DNA from: DASYML01 sp036399835 | GTDB lineage: Bacteria; Acidobacteriota; Blastocatellia; Pyrinomonadales; Pyrinomonadaceae | Direction of reading: 5' to 3' | Length of the DNA stretch: 53,205 nucleotides | Assembly: GCA_036399835.1 (NCBI GenBank) | Contig: DASWMI010000147.1 | Location: forward strand, 1 to 53,205 | Shown here: piece after piece, positions 18,073-26,856 of the stretch | Layout: every line of letters starts with the position of its first letter | Position numbering within the stretch: the first letter of the stretch is position 1 | The notes under the pieces: generated by a model | The model's input: only the letters and a program-made list of their open reading frames with translations | Database searches by the model: none | What the model was told of the DNA's origin: nothing | Made by a program: the position numbers and the translations under genes

Positions 18073-18187
18073 TAAACGATGAATGACGAGCTATAAAGGG
18101 AAAGCTCCTGAGCCGTTACTTTATTGGTCCATCAAATCAACGGCTCAATATGTTGTCCTTCATCCTTCATCATTCCCGCTTCATCCT
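18073..18187. repeat. Inverted-word element, GATGAAGG type
   Basis: Left words GATGAATGACGAGCTATAAAGG (18079 on) face CCTTCATCCTTCATCATTCC and TTCATCC (18158-18187) on the right. The centre has TTGGTCCATCAAATCAACGG (18124-18143), related to the TTGAATCA/GGACCA palindrome at 5241. An inner pair GAGCCGTTACTTTATTGG/CAACGGCTC is also present. The right arm includes the stop end of the acyl-CoA dehydrogenase gene. Confidence 0.7.
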
Positions 18188-19326
18188 TTCAGTATTTCTC
18201 TTGAGATGACTATGCGTTGAATCTCGCTCGTGCCTTCGTAGATGGTCGTGACGCGCGCGTCGCGGTACATTCTTTCGACCGCGTAATCGCGCGAATAACC
18301 GTTGCCGCCGTGAATCTGGACGGCGTCTGCGCAGACGCGATTGGCCGTTTCCGAGGCGAAGAGCTTGGCTATCGCGGCGTAGTATCCTGTCTGCCTGTGG
18401 CCTCTGTCCTTCATCGTGGCGGCGCGAAGCGTGAGCAGGCGCGCGGCCTCCGTCTCCGTCGCCATGTTGGAGAGCTTGAACTGAATCGCCTGAAACTCCG
18501 CAATCGCCTGTCCAAAAGCCTGTCTCTCCTTGGCATACTTCAAGGATTCCGTGAGCGCGCCCTGCGCGATGCCTGTTGAAAGAGCGCCGATGCCTATCCG
18601 ACCGTTGTCGAGGCTGTTAAAAGCCACGCGCAGCCCGTTGCCCTCGCCGCCGAGAACATTCCTGGCAGGGACGCGCACGTCCACAAAGCTCATCTCGGCT
18701 GTCTGCGAGGCGCGCTGGCCCATCTTGTGCTCGATGGCGGAGACGGTCAGGCCCGGCGTGTCACCGTCCACGATAAAGGTCGTCACGGGATTGCCCTGCT
18801 CTTTGCTGCCCGTCACGGCCATGACGATGTAGACTCCGGCCTCGCCGCCGCTTGTGACCCAAGATTTCGTGCCGTTGATGATAAAGGAGTCGCCATCGCG
18901 GACGGCGCGTGTGCGCAGGTTTCTAGCATCCGAGCCGGCCTGCGGCTCCGAGAGACAGAACGCGCCGAGCCTTTCGCCCTTCGCCATCGGAATCAGATAT
19001 TCGCGCTTCTGTTCTTCTGTCCCAAAACTCAAGATCGGATAACAGCACACGGAGTTCGTCACGCCGACAATGACGCAGACGGAAGCGTCTGCGCGCGCAA
19101 TCTCTTCGAGCGCGAGCGCATAGGCGACCGTATCGAAGCCAGCGCCGCCCCACTCTTCAGGGATAATCATCCCGAGCAGCCCCAGCTCCGCCAGCCCCTT
19201 TAACTGCTCGCGCGGAAAACGCGCCTCCTCATCGTATTGATGCGCGCGCGGAGCAATCTCCGCCGCCACGAACTCGCGCACGGACGACTGGACCATACGC
19301 TGCTCTTCCGTTAGCTCTAAATCCAC
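18181..19326 (-). CDS. Acyl-CoA dehydrogenase
   Basis: FAD enzyme introducing a trans-2 double bond into acyl-CoA in beta-oxidation; electrons go to electron-transfer flavoprotein. The protein has 381 residues, as in the short-chain/butyryl group. The FAD/substrate loop CLSEPQAGSDARNLRTRA is present, as are KSWVTSGGEAGVYIV and FVDVRVPARNVLGGEGNG. The catalytic base is in TTIYEGTSEIQRIVI (about E364). The start is GTG at 19326, chosen because AAAGGAG sits 9 bases upstream. Chain-length specificity cannot be read. It is the only beta-oxidation gene in view. Confidence 0.94.
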   Translation of the reverse strand: MDLELTEEQRMVQSSVREFVAAEIAPRAHQYDEEARFPREQLKGLAELGLLGMIIPEEWGGAGFDTVAYALALEEIARADASVCVIVGVTNSVCCYPILSFGTEEQKREYLIPMAKGERLGAFCLSEPQAGSDARNLRTRAVRDGDSFIINGTKSWVTSGGEAGVYIVMAVTGSKEQGNPVTTFIVDGDTPGLTVSAIEHKMGQRASQTAEMSFVDVRVPARNVLGGEGNGLRVAFNSLDNGRIGIGALSTGIAQGALTESLKYAKERQAFGQAIAEFQAIQFKLSNMATETEAARLLTLRAATMKDRGHRQTGYYAAIAKLFASETANRVCADAVQIHGGNGYSRDYAVERMYRDARVTTIYEGTSEIQRIVISREILKG

Positions 19327-19450
19327 TTCGGTCTGCTCCTTTGTGTGGAGTTGAAACTAGCACGAGAGATTATTTTGAAACAAGTAGCCGCCGCCAGTAT
19401 CTGAGGGCCGACGACGGCTATGTTTTGAATGATGATGAGAGGCAAGCTCT

Positions 19451-20836
19451 TTATCGTCTGGGCCTTCTGGGTTCAAAGCTCGGGGTGCGATAACCGGGGC
19501 GTGCGCGCACGGCTATGTCTTTGCGATTGGTCTTGACCTGAATCTTGTGATACTTGCCGTCGCGCGCAGCGTTCGCCGGATAGTAGCCGAGCGAATATTG
19601 TGTGCGTAGCTCTGCGGCAATCTCCGCGAAGGCTTCGGGGAGGTTGTAGAGCGTGTCGGCCCGGACCAGCTTGCCGCCGGACTTGTCCGCCATCTCGTTC
19701 AGATAATCGTCGGCCAGCTTAAAGGCCGCATCGAGCATCTCGCTGATTGTATCCGGTTCTCGACGGCGGTCCGGATAACCGTTCTCTTCCGCCGTCGTGT
19801 CTCCAGTCGGAATCGGCTCGCCGCGACGCGGGCCTCTGGGGTCACGCCTGCGGTCGGTCCGGGGGTCTGACTTCGGATCACCCCTGGGGTCTGGACCAGG
19901 GTCGGACCTGGGGTCTGTGGGCCTGCTTCCTCCAAAGATGACGTCGGGGCTTGGCAGGCGGCTGGTGTTCTTTCCGGTCCCGGTCGGGTAAGAGGAGGGC
20001 TCTTCGCCGGGAAAGGTCGGGGGAGTCGTGCCGCGAGGCGTGCGCTGTCCGCCAAAGATCACGCCGAGGTCCAGAGGCTCGCCGCTCTCGGATTGCTGGC
20101 GCGCGATGCGCTCCGTGTCTGCGCGCGTGTTGTAGCGAATCGGATAGACTATAACGCCGGATTCCTCTACGGTGCGACGATTCTCCGCATAAGTGGCCGA
20201 GTCGCTGTGCCAGTCCACGCCGTCCGTAAAGAGCACTATGGCTTTGCGGCCCTTGATGGGCTTGAGGCTCTCGAAGGCCAGCCGCATCGCGTCATAGAGC
20301 CTTGTGCCGGTGCCCGGCAGTGTTCGCTTGATGGCGCTTCTGAGGGTCGAGCGGTCGTTGCTAAAGTCGCAGAGATCGCTGACTTTGGCATCGAAAGAGA
20401 TGACCTTGACGCGGTCCGCAGATTGTAATTCTTCCGTAAACCTGATGGCCGCGTCCTGTATCTGCTTGAGCTTATACTTCGTGCTCGCGCTCGTATCAAG
20501 CAGCAGGACGACGTGAAACGGCTCGCTCACGGTCGCAAAAAATGAGACTTCCTGTTTGACTCCATCCTCGAAGATGCTGAACTCTTCCTTGCGCAGGTCC
20601 GAGACATAAAGCCCGCCACGGTCGCTGGCGATGACGGGGACGGTCACAAGATTAGTATTTATCCTGACCGTCTCGATGTCCTGCCCCCTCTCGTCGCGGT
20701 CTTCATCTGGCTGCGCTCCGCTCTTTGGCGGCTCGTCCGTCTTTGGCGAAGCGGGTCTGTTTTGTGCTGCGGCGGTGGCGAAGAGTGCGAACAGGAGAAT
20801 CAGCGAGCCAAACAGCAGGAGGCGCGTTGAACGCAT
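19451..20836 (-). CDS. Exported VWFA-domain protein, acidobacterial type
   Basis: 461 residues. Signal peptide at about 1-25. A linker with IETVRINTNLVTVPVIASDRGG then KEEFSIFEDGVKQEVSFF leads to the von Willebrand A domain: VVLLLDTSASTKYK is the MIDAS start (DxSxS), later DAMRLAF and KAIVLFTDGVDW. A Pro/Asp/Arg insert follows (DPRSDPGPDPRGDPKSDPR). Then RREPDTISEMLDAAFKLADDYLNEMA, GGKLVRADTLYNL and YSLGYYPANAARDGKYHKIQVKT finish it. The layout matches a family first noted in acidobacteria. Metal-dependent binding of a ligand is likely; the ligand is unknown. AAAGGAG lies 9 bases before the ATG. Confidence 0.9.
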   Translation of the reverse strand: MRSTRLLLFGSLILLFALFATAAAQNRPASPKTDEPPKSGAQPDEDRDERGQDIETVRINTNLVTVPVIASDRGGLYVSDLRKEEFSIFEDGVKQEVSFFATVSEPFHVVLLLDTSASTKYKLKQIQDAAIRFTEELQSADRVKVISFDAKVSDLCDFSNDRSTLRSAIKRTLPGTGTRLYDAMRLAFESLKPIKGRKAIVLFTDGVDWHSDSATYAENRRTVEESGVIVYPIRYNTRADTERIARQQSESGEPLDLGVIFGGQRTPRGTTPPTFPGEEPSSYPTGTGKNTSRLPSPDVIFGGSRPTDPRSDPGPDPRGDPKSDPRTDRRRDPRGPRRGEPIPTGDTTAEENGYPDRRREPDTISEMLDAAFKLADDYLNEMADKSGGKLVRADTLYNLPEAFAEIAAELRTQYSLGYYPANAARDGKYHKIQVKTNRKDIAVRARPGYRTPSFEPRRPRR

Positions 20837-21244
20837 AAAGGGATGCTCCTTTTTGTAAACCGATCACAGGGCGGCTGGTTGAAAAGGGACGCGGCTGGCC
20901 CTCTTCGCTCAAAGCTTGATAGCATCATGCAGGCTATCTGTTAGTACGGCAAGTGCAGCTACGATGATTCGAGCGCCGGAAAGGGTTTGCCTGGCGCGCA
21001 AGATGGCCGCGTAATTTCCTCTTTGAGGAACGCGCGCTGTACAATCTGAATGTTTGGATAAAGGCTCGTCTTTCGTGTTTCTTCGAGCGGGCGACGGTGA
21101 TTTGAAGTTCTGGACCGGGCGGGCCGGTCGCCGTTTGTGGACACAGCCGGACCAGCGGACTTTGATACTTTGAGACGCGGCTTGCCGTCCGTTTTCGGCA
21201 TCACTTAGAATGGCTCTCTTGTTCGTCAAGCTTTTTATTCGACG
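20837..21244. other. Divergent spacer without a gene
   Basis: About 400 bases between the divergent VWFA and hemX-like genes. I see no convincing frame. Toward the right end is a possible promoter for the haem genes (separate entry). The remainder shows no hairpins or word repeats like those in other spacers. Confidence 0.5.
21182..21211 (+). promoter_or_regulatory. Possible sigma-70 promoter for the haem operon
   Basis: TTGCCG (21182-21187), an 18-base spacer and TAGAAT (21206-21211), 33 bases before the hemX-like ATG. Matches are 4 of 6 and 5 of 6 to the standard hexamers. This is a sequence guess only. Confidence 0.3.
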
Positions 21245-22120
21245 ATGAAACCTCTTTTATTAGCGGCTCTCGCGGCCTACCTTGTGGCGGCGGTCCATTC
21301 AGTCCTGGCCTTCGTTAATAAGCGCCTGGCGCTGGAGCGTATCTCGCTCTATGCGCTCGCGCTCGGTTTTGCGCTCCACACGGCTGCGCTGATTGTTGAC
21401 TGGGCGCAGGACGGGCACTACCCGCTTTTCGGTTTGGGCGAGACGCTCTCGTTTCTAGCGTGGACCATCGTCGCGGCCTACGGCCTGACGCTCTATCACT
21501 ATCGCACGCCGGCCTTAGGCAGCTTTACCATCCCGCTGGTCTCTCTGCTGACCTTTATGGCGAGCGTCGTCAGAAGCAAGGCGGGTGCGACCCCCGGCGC
21601 GATGGCTAATCCGGGGGCGGTCTGGCTCTTTCCGGTCCACACGACGCTGCTTCTCTTCGCCTACGCAGCCTTTTTCGTCGTCTTTATCGCGAGCATCATG
21701 TATCTGCTGCAAGAGCGCGAATTGAGGCTCAAGACCTTTAGCGCCATCTTTCATCGTCTGCCGTCGCTGACGACCGTCAACGAGATCGCTTCGCACGCGG
21801 CGGCCATCGGCTTTACGCTGCTCACGCTCGGCATCACGACCGGCATGGTCTGGTCTTCATCGCGCGATGGCCGTCTCTGGCACAACGACCCGAAAGAGAT
21901 TTTCGCGGCGCTCACGTGGCTGCTCTATCTTTTCCTGATTATCTATCGCTCCTCCGCCTACTGGCGCGGACGACGCGCGGCCTGGATGGGCGTCGCGGGC
22001 TTTGCCCTCGTCCTCTTCACCTTTTTCGGCGCGCGTCTAATGGGCAGCTATCACGTTTTCGGCTTGATAACTACTAAACAGTCTTCGCTCATCAGCCTTC
22101 AGCAACAACCCGAAAACTGA
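21245..22120 (+). CDS. CcsA/HemX-type cytochrome c assembly membrane protein
   Basis: 291 residues with about eight membrane spans. The cytochrome c assembly family signature is degenerate: LTLGITTGMVWSSSRDGRLWHNDPKEIFAALTWLLYLF carries the DPKE core of the tryptophan-rich haem-handling loop. It is followed directly by hemA, hemC and hemD, the order seen for hemX in Gram-positive and many other bacteria, where HemX affects glutamyl-tRNA reductase levels. CcsA-like haem export or HemX-like control are both possible; the operon favours HemX. The last codons (QPEN) and stop lie in an AACTGAGA-type word repeat. Confidence 0.85.
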   Translation: MKPLLLAALAAYLVAAVHSVLAFVNKRLALERISLYALALGFALHTAALIVDWAQDGHYPLFGLGETLSFLAWTIVAAYGLTLYHYRTPALGSFTIPLVSLLTFMASVVRSKAGATPGAMANPGAVWLFPVHTTLLLFAYAAFFVVFIASIMYLLQERELRLKTFSAIFHRLPSLTTVNEIASHAAAIGFTLLTLGITTGMVWSSSRDGRLWHNDPKEIFAALTWLLYLFLIIYRSSAYWRGRRAAWMGVAGFALVLFTFFGARLMGSYHVFGLITTKQSSLISLQQQPEN

Positions 22121-22143
22121 GAACTGAGAACCGGAAACTGAAA
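22113..22143. repeat. Tandem AACTGAGA-type words
   Basis: AAACTGAGAACTGAGAACCGGAAACTG: three imperfect copies of a 7-8 base word that overlap the stop codon of the hemX-like gene (TGA at 22118-22120). There is no complementary arm here. The word matches the right arm at 48274-48306. Confidence 0.5.
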
Positions 22144-22152
22144 AACGCTTTT

Positions 22153-23430
22153 ATGTCCATTCTGATTGTCGGGCTTAATCACAAAACCGCGCCGGTTGAA
22201 GTGCGCGAGCGGCTGTCCTTTACGGACGAGGCCTGCGCGGAAGGCTTGCGCCTGCTCGTTGACGGGCAGGTTATTCGAGAGGGGCTGATTGTCTCTACCT
22301 GCAATCGCGTTGAAGTCCTGGCCGAAACGGACCCCGCGGGCGAAGAGGATGGTAGACGGCGTATTGCGCAATTTCTCAGCGAGACACGCTCGATTCCGCC
22401 CGAGCAGTTTAGCAAGCATCTCTATTCTCACTCGGACGATAATGCCGTCCGGCACATGTTTCGTGTCGCTGCTTCTCTGGATTCGATGGTCGTCGGCGAG
22501 CCGCAGATTCTGGGCCAGGTCCGCCACGCTTATTCTCTGGCCGTCAACGCTGGCACGACCGGGCGCGTCCTCAACCGGCTGGTCCACCACACCTTTCGCG
22601 TCGCCAAGCGCGTCCGCACGGAAACGGGCATCGCGGCCAGCGCAGTCTCCATCAGTTACATGGCCGTCGAGCTGGGACGCAAGATTTTCAACTCGCTCAA
22701 GGGCCGCACGGTGCTCCTCATCGGCGCGGGCGAGATGGCAGAGCTTTCCGCACGCCATCTCATCAACGCCGGCTGCGCGCGCGTGCTCATAGCCAACCGC
22801 ACGGAATCGAAAGCGCGTGAGCTGGCGGCGGAATTCGGCGGCGAGGCTGTTGATTTCCAACGTCTCAGCAAGCATCTGTCCGAGGCGGACATCGTCATCT
22901 GCTCGACCGCCGCGCCCGATTACGTCATCACTCCGGCGATTGCACGCTCTGCTTTGGAGCTGCGCCGCAATCGCCCGTCCTTCTTCATAGACATCTCCGT
23001 GCCGCGCAATATAGACCCGGCGGTCGGCAACATCAATAACCTTTTCGTCTTCGACATTGACGACCTCGAAGCCGTCGTCACCTCGAATATACGCGAGCGC
23101 GAGCGTGAGGCGGAGCGCGCGGAGCTGATTATTGACTCCGAAGCGATGCAGTTTCAGCAGGCTTTGCGCTCTCTCGATCTCGGTCCGACCATCGGCGCGC
23201 TGCGCGAGAAGATGCAAGAGATAGCGCGTGCAGAGATGGCGCGCCAGCGCAAGCGTCTGGGCGAGCTGACGCCCGAACAGGAGCGTGCCATCGAAAACCT
23301 GCTCCTCTCGACCGTCAATAAAATCGCGCATCCGGTCATACACAGGCTGCGCAACTCTTATGACATGGGCGAAGAGGTCAACGTCAAAGCCTGGCGCGAC
23401 ATCTTCGGGCTGGAAGAAGGAGAAGAGTAG
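22153..23430 (+). CDS. hemA: Glutamyl-tRNA reductase
   Basis: First step of C5-pathway tetrapyrrole synthesis: reduces glutamate on tRNA-Glu to glutamate-1-semialdehyde with NADPH. The protein has 425 residues. The N-terminal catalytic domain shows VGLNHKTAPVEVRERL and nucleophile C50 in IVSTCNRVE, then RVAASLDSMVVGEPQILGQVR. The NADPH domain has LLIGAGEMAELSARHL and ANRTESKARELA; SVPRNIDPAV is characteristic. The C-terminal dimer helices are long and charged. It lies 32 bases after the hemX-like gene and 40 before hemC. Confidence 0.96.
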   Translation: MSILIVGLNHKTAPVEVRERLSFTDEACAEGLRLLVDGQVIREGLIVSTCNRVEVLAETDPAGEEDGRRRIAQFLSETRSIPPEQFSKHLYSHSDDNAVRHMFRVAASLDSMVVGEPQILGQVRHAYSLAVNAGTTGRVLNRLVHHTFRVAKRVRTETGIAASAVSISYMAVELGRKIFNSLKGRTVLLIGAGEMAELSARHLINAGCARVLIANRTESKARELAAEFGGEAVDFQRLSKHLSEADIVICSTAAPDYVITPAIARSALELRRNRPSFFIDISVPRNIDPAVGNINNLFVFDIDDLEAVVTSNIREREREAERAELIIDSEAMQFQQALRSLDLGPTIGALREKMQEIARAEMARQRKRLGELTPEQERAIENLLLSTVNKIAHPVIHRLRNSYDMGEEVNVKAWRDIFGLEEGEE

Positions 23431-23470
23431 AGAGCCGTGTAGCATTCCGGCTTGAAAGAATCCGGACCGA

Positions 23471-24436
23471 ATGAAAACGCATCTGATTATCGGCTCGCGC
23501 GGCTCTAAGCTCGCGCTCTGGCAGGCTGAGTGGACCAGCGCGAAGCTGCGCGCGCTCTATCCTCAAATCGAAATCCGCATAGAGGTTATCAAGACCACCG
23601 GCGATGCTGATACACATTCGCCGCTTGCCCTCATCGGCGGCAAGGGCGTCTTTACCAAAGAGCTTGAGGATGCGCTGCTCGCGAAACGTATAGACCTGGC
23701 CGTCCATTCGCTTAAAGACCTGCCGACGATTCTTCCTGAAGGACTCGTTATCGCCGCCATTACAGAGCGCGAGGATGCACGCGATGCCCTCGTCCTCAGA
23801 CCGGATTTTCACGTCCGGCATCCTTCAATCGCCACGCTGCCGCAAGGCTCCATCGTCGGGACCTCCAGCCTGCGGCGACTGGCCCAGTTAAAGCGGCTGC
23901 GACCCGACATCGGCATCAAGGATTTGCGCGGCAATGTTGACACGCGGCTGCGTAAGCTCGACGCGGGCGAGTATGACGCTGTGCTGCTGGCGGCGGCGGG
24001 TCTCAGGCGGCTCGGCTTCACCAATCGCATCAGCGCCGCCATCTCTCTTGAGGAGATGCTTCCGGCGGTTGGTCAGGGCGCGCTCGGGATAGAGACGCGG
24101 GCCGACGACGAGGAGACTATCTCGCTTCTCGCCGCTCTGGTCCACTATCCTACGCGCGAGGCTTGCATGGCTGAACGCGCTTTCCTGCGCTCGCTCGGCG
24201 GCGGCTGCCAGTTGCCCATCGCGGCACACGCTGTTGTCCATCAAGAGCGTTTAGAGCTTGATGGTCTGGTCGCCGGACTCTCAGGCGAGACGATTGTCCG
24301 CGATAAGATTGAAGGTCAGGCTCTTGATGCCGTCCGGCTTGGCGAAACCCTGGGCCAGCGTCTGCTCGAACGCGGGGCCGCCTCGCTTCTGGACCTGCGC
24401 GTCTCGCCATCAGACCGCGCGCTCCTTGAGTCATGA
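23471..24436 (+). CDS. hemC: Porphobilinogen deaminase (hydroxymethylbilane synthase)
   Basis: Joins four porphobilinogens into hydroxymethylbilane. The protein has 321 residues. LIIGSRGSKLALWQAEW opens it. Cofactor and substrate contacts include KTTGDADTH, GGKGVFTKELE, DLAVHSLKDLP (D84-type aspartate), TSSLRRLAQL and DLRGNVDTRLRKL. The dipyrromethane cofactor cysteine is C246 in GGGCQLPIA. It overlaps hemD by 4 bases (ATGA), implying translational coupling. Confidence 0.97.
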   Translation: MKTHLIIGSRGSKLALWQAEWTSAKLRALYPQIEIRIEVIKTTGDADTHSPLALIGGKGVFTKELEDALLAKRIDLAVHSLKDLPTILPEGLVIAAITEREDARDALVLRPDFHVRHPSIATLPQGSIVGTSSLRRLAQLKRLRPDIGIKDLRGNVDTRLRKLDAGEYDAVLLAAAGLRRLGFTNRISAAISLEEMLPAVGQGALGIETRADDEETISLLAALVHYPTREACMAERAFLRSLGGGCQLPIAAHAVVHQERLELDGLVAGLSGETIVRDKIEGQALDAVRLGETLGQRLLERGAASLLDLRVSPSDRALLES

Positions 24437-25272
24437 TGCCCACCAAAACCGCAGATTTTCTCAAGCAGTCGCAGCCGCTCGCGGGGCGTACCGTCTTGAT
24501 TACACGCGCGCTCGCTCAGGCCGCAGAGTTTATCGCAGAGCTTGAGCTTTACGGGGCGCGTGTCATTGCCTGCCCGACCATAGAGATTGTCGAGCCTGAG
24601 ACTTACGCGCCGCTTGATGAAGCCATCGTGAACCTTTACGGCTACGACTGGATTATCTTTACGAGCGTCAACGGGGTGGACCATTTTCTGCGCCGACTGG
24701 AAGCGATGGGCCGAGAGGTGAGCGAGCTTGATGAACTGAGCGTCTGTGCTATCGGCGATGCGACGGCTGTTCGCCTGAGGGATGCACAGGTCCACGTCAA
24801 CGTCGTCCCCGAACAGTTTAAGGCTGAAGGTGTCTTCGACGCGCTGCAAAGATACGTCGGCGGCGAAGAGGGCCTGCACTCTCTGAATATACTGATTCCA
24901 CGCGCGGCTGTGGCGCGCGATTATCTGCCGCGCGCGCTGGAAGAGGCTGGCGCGCGTGTTGACGTCATCGCGGCCTATCGCACCATCGCCCCGCAGTCTT
25001 CCGATGTGGCGCGTCTCAGCGCACTCCTCAACGGCGGAGGCGTGGACTGTATCACCTTCACCAGCTCTTCCACGGTCGCCAACTTTGCTCAGCTTTTCGA
25101 TACGACTGATTTGCGCCAGTTGCTCGAAGGCGTGAGGGTCGCGTGCATCGGGGACATCACGACCAGCACCGCCGCAGAATACGGGCTGCGCGCAGACATT
25201 CAACCCAATGAGTACACTATCCCCGCGTTGGCCCGCGCGATTGCTCTTTATTTCCAGGAGCAGGCAAAGTGA
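24433..25272 (+). CDS. hemD: Uroporphyrinogen-III synthase
   Basis: Cyclises hydroxymethylbilane with inversion of ring D. The family is weakly conserved; this 279-residue protein shows RTVLITRALAQAAEFIAELE, VIACPTIEIVEP, DWIIFTSVNGVDHFL, VCAIGDATAVRLRD, LNILIPRAAVARDYLPRALEEAG, DVIAAYRTIAP and CITFTSSSTVANF, which match the two-domain fold. The operon position after hemC makes the assignment firm. No methyltransferase fusion is present. The haem genes stop here: no hemB, hemL or hemE is in the window. Confidence 0.93.
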   Translation: MMPTKTADFLKQSQPLAGRTVLITRALAQAAEFIAELELYGARVIACPTIEIVEPETYAPLDEAIVNLYGYDWIIFTSVNGVDHFLRRLEAMGREVSELDELSVCAIGDATAVRLRDAQVHVNVVPEQFKAEGVFDALQRYVGGEEGLHSLNILIPRAAVARDYLPRALEEAGARVDVIAAYRTIAPQSSDVARLSALLNGGGVDCITFTSSSTVANFAQLFDTTDLRQLLEGVRVACIGDITTSTAAEYGLRADIQPNEYTIPALARAIALYFQEQAK

Positions 25273-25325
25273 TTTTATCCCGCGCGCCCGTCCTCTCTTT
25301 ATTCAGTGTGATAAACTCTTGATTG

Positions 25326-26807
25326 ATGTCTAAGGGACGGATTCTCATTGCTGAAGACGAACCGGCGGTCGCTATGTTTCTGCATGAAGCGTTGGCCTCC
25401 TGGGATTACGAGTCTGTCATAGAGCCGGACGGGTTGGCCGCGCTCAAGCGCGCACGCGAGTTTCGTCCATCGGTTATCCTCGCAGACATACACATGCCGC
25501 GGCTCGACGGCTACGGGCTGCTGCGAGAGATTCGCGCCAGCTATCCCGAAATGGCCGTCATCCTCCTGACGGGCCAAGGCTCCGTCGAGATGGCGCTGCA
25601 AGCCATACAGGAAGAGGGCGCTTATCATTACTTTGAAAAGCCTCTGGACCTGGACAAGCTGCGTATCTACGTCGAGCGCGCCGTCGAATACTGCGCGACG
25701 CGGCGCGAGAACGAGTTGCTCCGGCGACGACTGCGCGACCAGGGTTCTTTCGGCGAGATGGTCGGCAGCGCGCCCGTCATGCAGGAAATCTACGCTCTTA
25801 TCGAACAGGTCGCACCCTCCTCAGCCTCCGTCCTCCTGACTGGCGAAAGCGGCACGGGCAAGGAGATGGTCGCGCGCACGATACACAACCTGAGTCCGCG
25901 CAAGCATGGTCCGTTCGTCGCCATCAACTGCTCCGCGATACCCGAAACCCTGATGGAGTCGGAGCTGTTCGGGCATGAGAAGGGAGCTTTTACGGGCGCG
26001 GCTTCGCGGCGGCAGGGCTGTTTCGAGCTAGCCCACGGCGGCACGCTCCTGCTCGACGAGATTGCCGAGATGCCTCCTTTGTTACAGGCCAAGCTCCTGC
26101 GCGTGCTCGAAGAGCGTAAGGTGCGACGCCTCGGCAGCACGCAGGAGATGCCGGTTGATGTCAGGCTGCTGGCGGCCACCAACAAAGACCCTCACACGGC
26201 CATTCAAAACGGGCAGCTCCGCGAAGACCTGCTCTATCGCCTCAACGTCATCACCATCGAGATGCCGCCCTTGCGCCAGCGTAAAGACGACCTGCCGCTG
26301 CTGGCCCAGCATCTCGTCACCCAACTGTCCGAGAGGCATCACAGGCCCGCGCGTCGCATCAATCCGGCGGCGCTCGATGTGCTGCGCTCTCATCAATGGC
26401 CCGGCAATGTACGCGAGCTGCGTAACGTCATCGAGCGCGCCGTCATCATCTGCTCCGGCGAAGAGATCGAAAGGCATCACCTGGCCCCTTATCCGCTGGA
26501 CCAGAGAGCGCGCGTGCGCCATGAAGACACCATCAGCTTTCCCGTCGGCACGCCGATTGACGAGGTCGAGCGACAGATGCTCCTGCGCACGCTGCAAAAG
26601 ACCGGCAATAACAAGACTCGCGCCGCCGAGCTGCTCGGCATCAGCCTCAAGACGCTACACAACAAGCTTCGTCTCTACAGGGAGCAGGGCCTGCTCTCAG
26701 AGGCAGAGCCGCAAACTGGTCCAGGCCGTCCCGCCACCAATAAAACCGATGAAGAATTTAAGGCCGAGCGCGATGAATCCGCGGACCGGAAAAGCCTGGG
26801 AACATAG
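25326..26807 (+). CDS. Sigma-54-dependent response regulator (NtrC family)
   Basis: 493 residues in three domains. The receiver is at 1-120 with E10/D11 and phosphoacceptor D54 (ILADIHMPRLDG). The AAA+ domain has Walker A GESGTGKE, the sigma-54 contact loop GAFTGA, Walker B GTLLLDEIAEM and the LPLLAQHL/WPGNVREL tail. The Fis-type HTH is TRAAELLGISLKTLHNKL. After it comes a basic, charged tail with GPGRPATNK, an AT-hook-like motif. It activates RpoN promoters; rpoN itself is at 46499. No sensor kinase is adjacent. The start at the ATG is preferred to the TTG one codon earlier, as there is no clear ribosome site for either. Confidence 0.94.
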   Translation: MSKGRILIAEDEPAVAMFLHEALASWDYESVIEPDGLAALKRAREFRPSVILADIHMPRLDGYGLLREIRASYPEMAVILLTGQGSVEMALQAIQEEGAYHYFEKPLDLDKLRIYVERAVEYCATRRENELLRRRLRDQGSFGEMVGSAPVMQEIYALIEQVAPSSASVLLTGESGTGKEMVARTIHNLSPRKHGPFVAINCSAIPETLMESELFGHEKGAFTGAASRRQGCFELAHGGTLLLDEIAEMPPLLQAKLLRVLEERKVRRLGSTQEMPVDVRLLAATNKDPHTAIQNGQLREDLLYRLNVITIEMPPLRQRKDDLPLLAQHLVTQLSERHHRPARRINPAALDVLRSHQWPGNVRELRNVIERAVIICSGEEIERHHLAPYPLDQRARVRHEDTISFPVGTPIDEVERQMLLRTLQKTGNNKTRAAELLGISLKTLHNKLRLYREQGLLSEAEPQTGPGRPATNKTDEEFKAERDESADRKSLGT

Positions 26808-26856
26808 CCTGTCCGGCATTGCGCTCAACCTCATCGGGTGTTATTGATTTCCCTGC

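Noticed and set aside
20909..21229. 106-codon frame in the VWFA-hemX spacer
   Set aside because: No domain and atypical codon pattern; the spacer looks non-coding.
22099..23445. 448-codon open frame antisense to hemA
   Set aside because: It is the shadow of hemA on the opposite strand. GC-rich codons make long antisense frames; it has no family resemblance.
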